Origin: Frigoribacterium sp. SL97 | GTDB taxonomy: Bacteria; Actinomycetota; Actinomycetes; Actinomycetales; Microbacteriaceae | Assembly: GCF_026625765.1 (NCBI RefSeq) | Contig: NZ_CP113062.1 | Coordinates: 806,001 to 870,000 of the forward strand | DNA: 64,000 bases | Direction of reading: 5' to 3' | Shown here: positions 24,350-31,620 of the stretch, in pieces | Layout: each line of letters begins with the position of its first letter | How positions within the stretch are numbered: the first letter of the stretch is position 1 | Translations under genes and position numbers: made by a program | The notes under the pieces: generated by a model | The model's input: only the letters and a program-made list of their open reading frames with translations | Database searches by the model: none | What the model was told of the DNA's origin: nothing

Positions 24350-26770
24350 ATGACGATCGTGCTCGAGCCCTCTGACGCTGCCGGCGGTTCCGGCGACCCC
24401 CTGACCGCCGGTCTCAACCCCCAGCAGAAAGAGGCGGTCGAGTACCGCGGGCAGTCGCTGCTGATCGTGGCCGGTGCCGGCTCGGGCAAGACCAGCGTGC
24501 TGACCCGCCGCATCGCGGGCCTGCTGGCGACGCGCGAGGCGTGGCCCAGCCAGATCCTCGCCATCACCTTCACCAACAAGGCCGCGGCCGAGATGCGCGA
24601 GCGCGTGGCGCACCTCGTCGGTCAAGCAGGCGAGGGCATGTGGATCAGCACGTTCCACTCGGCGTGCGTGCGAATCCTCCGGCGCGAGGCCGAGCAGTTC
24701 GGCTTCACCAAGAGCTTCACGATCTACGACTCCGCCGACTCGAGGGCACTGCTCAAGCGCATCCTGAAAGAGCTCGACGCCGACCAGCTCGGGCTGACCG
24801 TCAGCATGGCCTCGGGCAAGATCTCCAAGCTCAAGAACGAGCTCAGCGACGTCGAGTCGTACTCGCGCCAGATCAACATGAACGACCCGCAAGAGGTCAT
24901 GTTCCTCGAGATCTTCCGTCAGTACACCCGCGAGCTGCAGCGGGCCAACGCCTTCGACTTCGACGACCTCATCGCCCAGACCGTCTACCTGTTCCGCGCC
25001 TTCCCGCACGTGGCCGCCCAGTACCAGCGGCGGTTCCGGCACATCCTGGTCGACGAGTACCAAGACACCAACCACGCGCAGTACTCGCTCATCCGCGAGC
25101 TGACCCGGCCGGTGCAGGCCGACCTCGTCGACGAGCTCGAGAGGGGCGGTCAGTTCGTCCAGTCGATGCGCGACGGCAGTGGCGGCATCCCCGGGGCGTC
25201 GCTCACCGTGGTGGGTGACTCCGACCAGTCGATCTACGCGTTCCGGGGCGCCGACATCCGCAACATCGTCGAGTTCGAGCGCGACTTCCCGAACTCGAAG
25301 GTCATCCTGCTCGAGCAGAACTACCGCTCGACCCAGAACATCCTCGACGCCGCCAACGCGGTCATCTCGAACAACTTCGACCGTCAGGCCAAGAACCTGT
25401 TCACCACGGTCGGCGCCGGCAGCAAGATCGTCGGGTTCACCGGCTACACCGGTCACGACGAGGCCCAGTTCGTCGCGGACGAGATCGCGGCGCTGCACGA
25501 GTCCGGCACCGACTACAAAGACATGGCCGTCTTCTACCGCACCAACTCGCAGACGCGTGCACTCGAAGAGATATTCATCCGCTCAGCCATCCCCTACCGC
25601 GTGCTCGGCGGCACGAAGTTCTACGAGCGTGCCGAGATCAAGGACGCCATGGCGTACCTGATCACCGTCGCCAACCCGGCCGACCCGCTCGCCCTGCGAC
25701 GCATCATGAACGTGCCCAAGCGCGGCATCGGTCCCGCGACCGAGACCGCGATGCAGCGCTGGGCCGACACCAACGAGGCGCCGCTGCGTGACGCGATGAG
25801 CAACGCCGACCAGCTCGGTCTCGGGCCGAAGGTCACCGGTGCGATCACGGGCCTGGCGAAACTGCTCGACGACGTGCAGGCCACGGCGGCGACCGCGCCC
25901 GTCCACGAGATCCTGTCGGCCCTGATCGCGGGCAGCGGCCTGGTCGAGGTGCTGCGGGCGTCGCGCGACCCGCAAGACGAGGCCCGCGCCGAGAACATCG
26001 ACGAACTCGTCGCGGTGACGAAGGAGTTCCAGAAGAACAACCCCGACGGCACGCTGCTCGACTTCCTCACCGAGGTCACGCTGGTCGCGGCCGCCGACGA
26101 CCTCGACGACACGAGCGGCACGGTGTCGCTGATGACCCTGCACACCGCCAAGGGGCTCGAGTACGAGGCCGTGTTCCTCACCGGCGTCGAAGAAGACCTG
26201 TTGCCGCACCGCATGTCGGCGAACGAGCCCGGCGGTCCGTCCGAAGAGCGACGACTGTTCTACGTCGGCATCACTCGTGCTCGGCAGCGGCTGTTCCTGT
26301 CTCTCGCGATGACCCGGGCGCAGTTCGGCGAGGTCAACGTGGCGATGCCGTCGCGGTACCTGCAAGAGATCCCCGTCGAACTGATCGACTGGAAGCAGTC
26401 GCCGGGCATGGCCACCAGCCGCGGGGGCACACAGCCGCGGGCGCTCAACGCCCGTCGCGAGGGGGGCGACGGCAACCGCGGTGCGACGCCGCGGGCCTCG
26501 GGCGGCTACGGCTCGGGCAGCTACGACCGGGCGACGGCGGCGGCGAAGACCAAGCCGAAGACCGAGTGGGCGAACCGGGTCACGGGCACCGTGCGCGACA
26601 ACGGTGACATGGAGCTAGAGGCCGGCGACCGCATCTCGCACGTCGACTTCGGCGAGGGCCGCGTCATGGCCGTCACCGGCATCGGCGCCCGCCGCATCGC
26701 CGAGGTGCTCTTCGACGGAGCCGGGCGCAAGAAGCTGCTGATCAAGGTCGCTCCGATCGAGAAGATCTAG
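24350..26770 (+). CDS. pcrA: UvrD/PcrA-type ATP-dependent DNA helicase
   Basis: The 806-aa superfamily-1A 3'-5' helicase acts in nucleotide-excision and mismatch repair and in replication-conflict clearance. Motifs in order are LNPQQKEAVEY (Q motif), AGAGSGKT (Walker A, 41-48), ITFTNKAAAEM (Ia), VDEYQDTN (Walker B), VVGDSDQSIYAFRGA (III), LEQNYRSTQNIL (IV), LMTLHTAKGLEYEAVF (V) and EERRLFYVGITRAR (VI). The C-terminal 130 residues have a basic Gly-rich linker and a Tudor-like VDFGEGRVMAVTG segment that in PcrA contacts RNA polymerase. TAGACT lies nine bases before the ATG with no Shine-Dalgarno. Its stop shares the palindrome CTAG with the convergent FHA gene. Confidence 0.95.
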   Translation: MTIVLEPSDAAGGSGDPLTAGLNPQQKEAVEYRGQSLLIVAGAGSGKTSVLTRRIAGLLATREAWPSQILAITFTNKAAAEMRERVAHLVGQAGEGMWISTFHSACVRILRREAEQFGFTKSFTIYDSADSRALLKRILKELDADQLGLTVSMASGKISKLKNELSDVESYSRQINMNDPQEVMFLEIFRQYTRELQRANAFDFDDLIAQTVYLFRAFPHVAAQYQRRFRHILVDEYQDTNHAQYSLIRELTRPVQADLVDELERGGQFVQSMRDGSGGIPGASLTVVGDSDQSIYAFRGADIRNIVEFERDFPNSKVILLEQNYRSTQNILDAANAVISNNFDRQAKNLFTTVGAGSKIVGFTGYTGHDEAQFVADEIAALHESGTDYKDMAVFYRTNSQTRALEEIFIRSAIPYRVLGGTKFYERAEIKDAMAYLITVANPADPLALRRIMNVPKRGIGPATETAMQRWADTNEAPLRDAMSNADQLGLGPKVTGAITGLAKLLDDVQATAATAPVHEILSALIAGSGLVEVLRASRDPQDEARAENIDELVAVTKEFQKNNPDGTLLDFLTEVTLVAAADDLDDTSGTVSLMTLHTAKGLEYEAVFLTGVEEDLLPHRMSANEPGGPSEERRLFYVGITRARQRLFLSLAMTRAQFGEVNVAMPSRYLQEIPVELIDWKQSPGMATSRGGTQPRALNARREGGDGNRGATPRASGGYGSGSYDRATAAAKTKPKTEWANRVTGTVRDNGDMELEAGDRISHVDFGEGRVMAVTGIGARRIAEVLFDGAGRKKLLIKVAPIEKI

Positions 26771-27612
26771 CCCCCTTTCGCGTTCTCGCGAGAGGTCGTG
26801 TCGTGTGTCCTGGAAGGCAGGAGGGCCGCGGTCGTGTCGCTCTCGGGTCGGTGCCGGACGACCGTCACGCTGTGGTCGCCGATCGACAGCAGCGATCCGA
26901 CCCGGGCGCGCGCCGGGGTGTGAGCCTCGAGTTCAGTGACCTCGCCGCTGGGCGACACGAGGGTGGTGCCGTTTCCCGAGCCGAGATCGGTAACCCAGAC
27001 GGCCGCGTCGGCCCCGATCGCGATCGAGACGTGATGGCGAGACAACGATCGGCCGGCGTCGTCGAGCGCCACGACATCCGCGTCGGTCGGAACGGGCAGG
27101 GGGCGGTCGGTGCGACGCCCGACGACGATCGCGCGCCGTGTGACGGGGACGACGCTCTCGTCCGGCAGCCGCAGGCCGTAGTGCCGAGGGCGCACCGTCG
27201 TCGCCTCGAGATCGGGAACGGGTGGCACCGCGTCACCGCCGGCCGGCTGATCGGGGGCTGACCGCCTCGGGGTGGTGGCGGCAAACTGCGGCGCGTGAGG
27301 GATCGGGGCAGCGCGGGGCGCGAGGGGCGCGAGGGGCGCGGGGGGTGCGGCGGCGGACGGTCCCGTGCTCTCCGGGATGACGGGAGCCTGCTGCGCCGGC
27401 CCGCTTCGGCGCTCCTCGACGACGAACCCCGAGGAGGCGCGGGTCGGCGGGGGAGGGGACGTCACGATCGGTGCGGGCGGCTGGAGGGGCAGGGTGGTGA
27501 CGCGCGAGAGCAGCCCTGCGGCGCGTTGCTCACGAATCGTCTCGGCGGTGATCACCGGAGGTGGCGTCGGGTGTTGCTCGCGCCTCCTGGGCTTGTCCTT
27601 CTTGCGACGCAT
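26767..27612 (-). CDS. FHA-domain protein divergent from the type VII secretion locus
   Basis: The 281-aa protein begins very basic (MRRKKDKPRRREQ) and has a long Pro/Ala-rich disordered middle. A forkhead-associated domain occupies residues 175-270: RAIVVGRRTDRPL, then SLSRHHVSIAIG and VTDLGSGNGTTLVSPSG, with the conserved Gly-Arg, Ser-His and Asn-Gly pairs that read phosphothreonine. It starts 103 bp from the divergent WXG100 gene, so it probably serves the secretion locus as a phospho-dependent adaptor. GGAG lies six bases before ATG 27612, which decides it over ATG 27657. Its stop overlaps the pcrA stop by four bases. Confidence 0.8.
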   Translation of the reverse strand: MRRKKDKPRRREQHPTPPPVITAETIREQRAAGLLSRVTTLPLQPPAPIVTSPPPPTRASSGFVVEERRSGPAQQAPVIPESTGPSAAAPPAPLAPLAPRAAPIPHAPQFAATTPRRSAPDQPAGGDAVPPVPDLEATTVRPRHYGLRLPDESVVPVTRRAIVVGRRTDRPLPVPTDADVVALDDAGRSLSRHHVSIAIGADAAVWVTDLGSGNGTTLVSPSGEVTELEAHTPARARVGSLLSIGDHSVTVVRHRPESDTTAALLPSRTHDTTSRENAKGG

Positions 27613-27637
27613 GTCGACTCCGATCTGTGGAGAACCG

Positions 27638-27665
27638 TTACGCAAACTATCAGGCATGACATATT
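27638..27665 (+). promoter_or_regulatory. candidate promoter of the secretion locus
   Basis: TTACGC (27638-27643) and CATATT (27660-27665), with a 16-bp spacer, form the most AT-rich stretch between the divergent FHA and WXG100 genes. Both hexamers are imperfect. The distance to the WXG100 start is 49 bp. Confidence 0.45.
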
Positions 27666-27714
27666 GGTCGAGTCCGACCGACCGGTCGGCACCACCAACG
27701 AGAGGGACCACCTC

Positions 27715-28008
27715 ATGGCCAATGTCACCGTCACCTACGACGACCTGCGCACGCAGGCCACCCAGCTGCGCAACGGGCAGCGTGCGATCGAAGACCAGCT
27801 GGGTCAGATGAAGTCGCAGATCGACAACCTCGCCGGCTCGGGCTACGTGACCGACAAGTCGTCGAAGGCATTCGACGCGACGTACACCGAGTTCACGACC
27901 GGGGCGTCGAAGACGATCTCGGCGGTCGAGAGCATGGCGACGTTCCTCGAGAACGCGGCCAGCACCCTCGAGGGCGCCGACCAGCAGCTCGCCAGCAGCC
28001 TGGGCTGA
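27715..28008 (+). CDS. WXG100-family secretion substrate, first copy
   Basis: The 97-aa protein forms a helix-turn-helix hairpin, as in ESAT-6/WXG100 proteins secreted by type VII systems. The turn reads GSGYVTDKSSKAF, the actinobacterial variant in which W-x-G is replaced. Helix 1 is YDDLRTQATQLRNGQRAIEDQLGQMKSQIDN, quoted in parts, and helix 2 is FTTGASKTISAVESMATFLENAAS. GAGAGGGA precedes the ATG. It leads a seven-gene + strand run ending in the EssC/EccC ATPase. It probably pairs with the next small protein. Confidence 0.85.
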   Translation: MANVTVTYDDLRTQATQLRNGQRAIEDQLGQMKSQIDNLAGSGYVTDKSSKAFDATYTEFTTGASKTISAVESMATFLENAASTLEGADQQLASSLG

Positions 28009-28088
28009 CCGACCACACACAGGGACGGCCGGGGCGGGTCGCGGTGAGACGCGACGCGCTCCGGCTTCCGGCACGAGGGGAGGACCTC

Positions 28089-28385
28089 ATGGCTCGAACG
28101 AGCCTCAACATCGACGGTGCGGGTCTCGAGGCGTTGCTCGCCGACCTGGCCACCGTGAAGACCGAGTTCGAGTCGAACGACTCCTCGGTGTCGGCCACGG
28201 CCGAGGCTTGCGGGCACGTCCGGCTGGCGGCGAAGGTCACGTCGTTCGCGACGAACTGGAACGACCGGCGGGCGAAGCTCGCCGAGCAGATCACCGAGCT
28301 GGGCACGGCGTTGTCGACGATCGACGAGACCTTCACCGAGGTCGACGGAGAACTCGAGGGCGTCTTGGTCGGGGGCGACAGATGA
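28089..28385 (+). CDS. WXG100-like small secretion partner, second copy
   Basis: The 98-aa all-helical protein has the ESAT-6 size and hairpin pattern. Helix 1 covers GAGLEALLADLATVKTEFES, the central turn is near ACGHVRLAAKVTSF, and a tryptophan follows in ATNWNDRRAKLAEQ. The C-terminal helix ends LSTIDETFTEVDGELEG. Such heterologous pairs form EsxA-EsxB-like heterodimers that carry effectors. A GGGGAGGA ribosome-binding site lies just before the ATG. Its stop overlaps the effector-like gene start (ATGA), which suggests co-translation with its cargo. Confidence 0.75.
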   Translation: MARTSLNIDGAGLEALLADLATVKTEFESNDSSVSATAEACGHVRLAAKVTSFATNWNDRRAKLAEQITELGTALSTIDETFTEVDGELEGVLVGGDR

Positions 28386-29647
28386 CGGCCGGCACGCTCG
28401 CCGGTGTGGCGGCCGATTCGCTGGTTGCGGTGTCGGGCGACCCGGTGCTGTTGAACTCCATGGCGAGCCATTACGAGTCGGTGGCGGCCTCGATCCGAGG
28501 TGCGGCAGCGAAGCTGCGATCGCTCGAGACGGGGTCGTCGTCCAGCGACGCCCTGGACGCGTTCGTGGTCAAGGCCGAGGCGGTCTCCGCGAGTCTCGGC
28601 AAGGCCGAGGGACGATACGGAGAAACGGGGGCTGCGCTCAAGGCGTACGCGTCCGAATTGTCGCTGGCCCAAGAGGCAGCTGCGCCGGCCCTGGCGAACC
28701 ACCGAGATGCCGTCGACGACCTCGCCGCAGCCGAGAAGCTGGTCGAGCGGTACGAGCACTTCGCGCTGGTGGCCACCGACGAGGTGACGAAGCAGGAGCA
28801 CCTCGACCAGGCCGCGGCGCAGCGCACGAAAGCCGAGGAGGCGCGGGGCCGGGTCACCCTCTACGCGCGCCGCCTCACAGACGCACACACGTCCGTCGAG
28901 ACCGCCGCGACGGCTGCCATCGCGAGGATCGACGACGCCACCGACGACGGCCTCGCCGACACCCTCTGGGACGACCTCGGAGGCGCGTGGGACGCCGGCT
29001 TCGCCGCCTTCCAGAAGTGGATGGAGGAGAACGACTCGTGGATCAGCACGCTGCTGGACGTCTTGACTGTCGTCGGGGTGGGGCTGGCAGCCATTGCTCT
29101 CCTCATACCAGGAGTCAACATATTGGCCGCCATAGTTGTCCTCGCCTCATTTGCCATCACGGCAGCTCGAGCGACCGCAGGAACAGGCACCTGGACCGAC
29201 GTCGCCCTTGCTGGCCTCTCAGTCGTGACCATGGGGCTCGGAGGTCTCGCCGTAGGTTCGGCTCGCGGCATGATGGCGGGACTTGCTCGGACGAGAGCGA
29301 ACCACCTAGTTTCGCAGGGCTACTCGAAGGGGCTCGCCTTCGGGTCCGTGAGCAGGAGTTGGCAGCGCGCCCGCCCCGGGTTAGGTGACTGGTCGCTCGT
29401 CAAGGGGTTAGGTGACGCCGACGTCGGTCGCATGCTTCATTTCATGAGGGCCAGTCGGCCGGGTGCGCTGGCTGATGATGCTTCCGAAGTCTCACGTGTG
29501 ATGGTCCGCCTCAATGTGGCGCGGGGGTTACAGTCCTTCGACCACTTGCGCGGGTTGAGCGACGCGACGCAGCTGGGCATGAGGCAGATGCAAGAATCCA
29601 AGGGCTCGCAGAGCACGTGGCGTATGTCGCCGGGCACTCAACTCTGA
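28382..29647 (+). CDS. putative type VII-secreted effector with helical N-domain and glycine-rich membrane-active centre
   Basis: The 421-aa protein has no family I can name. Residues 1-215 are long amphipathic helices with LXG/WXG-like spacing (HYESVAASIRGAAAKLRSLE, QEHLDQAAAQRTKAEEARGR), a typical type VII targeting region. Residues 221-262 and 271-300 are two hydrophobic, Gly/Ala-rich segments (VVGVGLAAIALLIPGVNILAA; VALAGLSVVTMGLGGLAVG), reminiscent of membrane-depolarising toxins such as staphylococcal TspA. Residues 301-421 are an Arg/Gly-rich tail of unknown function. Codon use becomes clearly more AT-rich from about residue 228. It overlaps the gene before by four bases and the next by one. 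Toxin activity is inference. Confidence 0.6.
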   Translation: MTAGTLAGVAADSLVAVSGDPVLLNSMASHYESVAASIRGAAAKLRSLETGSSSSDALDAFVVKAEAVSASLGKAEGRYGETGAALKAYASELSLAQEAAAPALANHRDAVDDLAAAEKLVERYEHFALVATDEVTKQEHLDQAAAQRTKAEEARGRVTLYARRLTDAHTSVETAATAAIARIDDATDDGLADTLWDDLGGAWDAGFAAFQKWMEENDSWISTLLDVLTVVGVGLAAIALLIPGVNILAAIVVLASFAITAARATAGTGTWTDVALAGLSVVTMGLGGLAVGSARGMMAGLARTRANHLVSQGYSKGLAFGSVSRSWQRARPGLGDWSLVKGLGDADVGRMLHFMRASRPGALADDASEVSRVMVRLNVARGLQSFDHLRGLSDATQLGMRQMQESKGSQSTWRMSPGTQL

Positions 29648-30234
29648 TGGCGGGCCGACGAGTCGCAGTGGTGTCGCCGCGTCAGCGACTAGACGGGCTC
29701 CTGCCCGTCATCGCCGGGGCCTTGGCTATCACGCCGGCTGTCTATTCACAGGCGATGCGCCTCACCCTCGGTCTCATCGCCATTCCGCAGGGCGGTAATC
29801 TCCGCGTGAACCCTGCGGGCAAATCCCTTTTCGAAGCGGGACAGAATTGGCCCCCCGCTCCCTGGCCTAGTTTTCCCTTCTGGGTTTCGGCAATAGGGCT
29901 GGCGCTGGTTGCCGTCCATCTCCTACGACGAGGGGGCTTCGATGTCCCCTACACCATGCATCCCTGGGTTTTGGCGTTCTGGTGCGGGCTCAGCGCTGGA
30001 TACGCCTGGGTCTTCGGAGATCTCTTCAGAAGGTCCGCAGACTGGCCGCGCGATTCGGCTTTAGCCGTAGGTCTATTCCTCGCGGAGTTCGTCGCCTTCA
30101 TCGGTTTGGGAATCGTCTTTCTGCAGCGAAAGAGAAAACACGGACGCGAGAAGACACGGGCTCAGGCAGAGGTGCCCCTCGCCGAGAATCGTCCATCGTG
30201 TTCAGCCAGCACGAACCCGAAGGACATTCCGTGA
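29647..30234 (+). CDS. four-TM membrane protein, candidate immunity protein of the upstream effector
   Basis: The 195-aa protein has about four TM helices: GLLPVIAGALAITPAVYSQA, FPFWVSAIGLALVAVHLL, HPWVLAFWCGLSAGYAWVFG and ALAVGLFLAEFVAFIGLGIV. A basic polar tail follows (RKRKHGREKTRAQ). I recognise no domain. The ATG overlaps the effector stop by one base, and no ribosome-binding site is visible, so translation depends on the gene before. Third-position A/T codons are common (TTT, ATA, CTA, GTT), unlike all flanking genes, and the normal style resumes at the next gene. A polytopic protector of a pore-forming effector would fit, but this is inference from position and topology. Confidence 0.6.
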   Translation: MAGRRVAVVSPRQRLDGLLPVIAGALAITPAVYSQAMRLTLGLIAIPQGGNLRVNPAGKSLFEAGQNWPPAPWPSFPFWVSAIGLALVAVHLLRRGGFDVPYTMHPWVLAFWCGLSAGYAWVFGDLFRRSADWPRDSALAVGLFLAEFVAFIGLGIVFLQRKRKHGREKTRAQAEVPLAENRPSCSASTNPKDIP

Positions 30235-30983
30235 GCGGCCCGGGGCGCGTGGGGCGGACGGCCGGGACGGTGGCGGCGTCGTATTCGATCGTCGTGCCTC
30301 CGGGGTTCGTCCGGGTGCCGGGTGGAATGGACGCGCCTGACGCAGCGGCGTTCGTCGCCGAGCAGCTGGGAGACCAGCCCGCACCCGGAACCGGAACGGC
30401 CCCCGACGACTGGCGGATGCGGTTCGGGTCGGCACTCGGGCGTGCGCTCGCGGCCGACGTCAACGGCCGTGTGCTCGACTCGTACCTCAGTGCGGGCCCG
30501 CTGCCCGGCACCGACATCGTGTGCTCGATCGTCGTCGCGTCCGTGCCCGTCACCCGGTCCGCGCATGCCGACCTCGACCGGCTGCTGCTGCGACGCGTCG
30601 CCACCCACGGGGCGGCTCCGATCGTCCTCGCCGGCGACCCGGCGGTGGTCTGGACCGACCCCGCAGCTGAAGCCCCGGCGCAGGACGACCGTGCCGCACC
30701 CGACGAGGTCGCCGACCTGACGCCCCTCCGCCGTCGGACCGTCCTCACGCGAGTCGCCGGTCATGACGACCGACTGCTCACCCTCGTCCTCACCATCGGC
30801 TCAGCGACCGATGCGTCGGCCGCGTCGGCCGCGCCGGGCGACGCCGACGCCGACGCCGGGTCCGACATCGACGCGCGAACCCGCATCGTCGACGCCGTCA
30901 CCGACGTCTTCGACGCCATGCTCAGCACCTTTCGCTGGCGTGACGCCGAAGGGCGCCTCGTCACCGACCGGCCCCTCGCCTGA
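30231..30983 (+). CDS. hypothetical type VII locus protein, possibly Mog1/PsbP (LpqN-like) fold
   Basis: The 250-aa soluble-looking protein has no signal peptide. YSIVVPPGFVRVPGG near the start, IVLAGDPAVVWTD in the middle, RRTVLTRVAGHDDRLLTLVLTIGS, and IVDAVTDVFDAMLSTFRW at the end recall the order of elements in Mog1/PsbP/LpqN-type alpha/beta proteins. That fold assignment is tentative. The GTG overlaps the previous stop (GTGA), with GAAGGA in front. It returns to the strict G/C third-position style, so it belongs to the conserved backbone of the locus rather than the effector cassette. Confidence 0.55.
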   Translation: MSGPGRVGRTAGTVAASYSIVVPPGFVRVPGGMDAPDAAAFVAEQLGDQPAPGTGTAPDDWRMRFGSALGRALAADVNGRVLDSYLSAGPLPGTDIVCSIVVASVPVTRSAHADLDRLLLRRVATHGAAPIVLAGDPAVVWTDPAAEAPAQDDRAAPDEVADLTPLRRRTVLTRVAGHDDRLLTLVLTIGSATDASAASAAPGDADADAGSDIDARTRIVDAVTDVFDAMLSTFRWRDAEGRLVTDRPLA

Positions 30984-31017
30984 ACCCCCTCGACTGCCAC
31001 AGAAAGCGACCTGCACC

Positions 31018-31620
31018 GTGACCGAAACCGACACCGACGCCACCACCGACTTCGACATCCTCATCGGGCACGACCCCGAGACCTGGGTGGCCCTTCCGAC
31101 CTCCTGGCCGCATGACGGTCACCGCGCGCCGCGGTCGTGGATCAAGGCGACCATGCGTACCGTGGCCGAGCGGTCCGAGGTGTCGACCCGCGCCTCCCGG
31201 TCCTGGCTGACGGAGGTGCTCTCGGCCCTCGCGCGCTGGTCGCCCGAGGACGAACGCCGGTACCTCTACCTGCCGGACATCGCGACCCCTCCGTCGCTGC
31301 TGCGCGTCCAGTACGGGTTCGTCGGAGGCGATCGTGATGCCGCCCTCCGGGCCATGGTCTTCGACAGCGACGTGGCCGGGGTCGAGCCTCCCGTCGTCGA
31401 GCAGGTCGAGGCGAGCGGTCTCGGGCAGGGGCTCCGAGGCGTGAGGTACGCGGCCGTCGACGGCGACGCCGGCCTCCACGCCACGCTCGTCTACGCCTTC
31501 CGGGCCGAGCCGTACGACCTCCGCGTCACCTGCCAGGTCGGCGGGCCGGAGGGCGTCCTCGGCATGATCGACGAAGTCGACGCGTTCGTGGACGACATCA
31601 GCGTGGTGCCCGCCGCGTGA
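31018..31620 (+). CDS. hypothetical type VII locus protein
   Basis: The 200-aa protein starts at a GTG with TETDTDATTDFDILIGHD. It contains ETWVALPTSWPHDG, a helical segment, DERRYLYLPDIATPPSLLRVQYGFVGG, and a C-terminal half with ATLVYAFRAEPYDLRVTCQVGG then IDEVDAFVDDISV. Alternating strands and a final helix suggest an alpha/beta protein, perhaps distantly related to its upstream neighbour. I do not recognise the family. Its stop overlaps the ATPase start (GTGA), so it is translationally coupled to the secretion motor and likely a component or chaperone. Confidence 0.55.
   Translation: MTETDTDATTDFDILIGHDPETWVALPTSWPHDGHRAPRSWIKATMRTVAERSEVSTRASRSWLTEVLSALARWSPEDERRYLYLPDIATPPSLLRVQYGFVGGDRDAALRAMVFDSDVAGVEPPVVEQVEASGLGQGLRGVRYAAVDGDAGLHATLVYAFRAEPYDLRVTCQVGGPEGVLGMIDEVDAFVDDISVVPAA

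Noticed and set aside
29617..29646. GTG 29617 as start of the four-TM protein
   Set aside because: It lies within the effector gene with no ribosome-binding site; ATG 29647 overlaps the effector stop and fits translational coupling.
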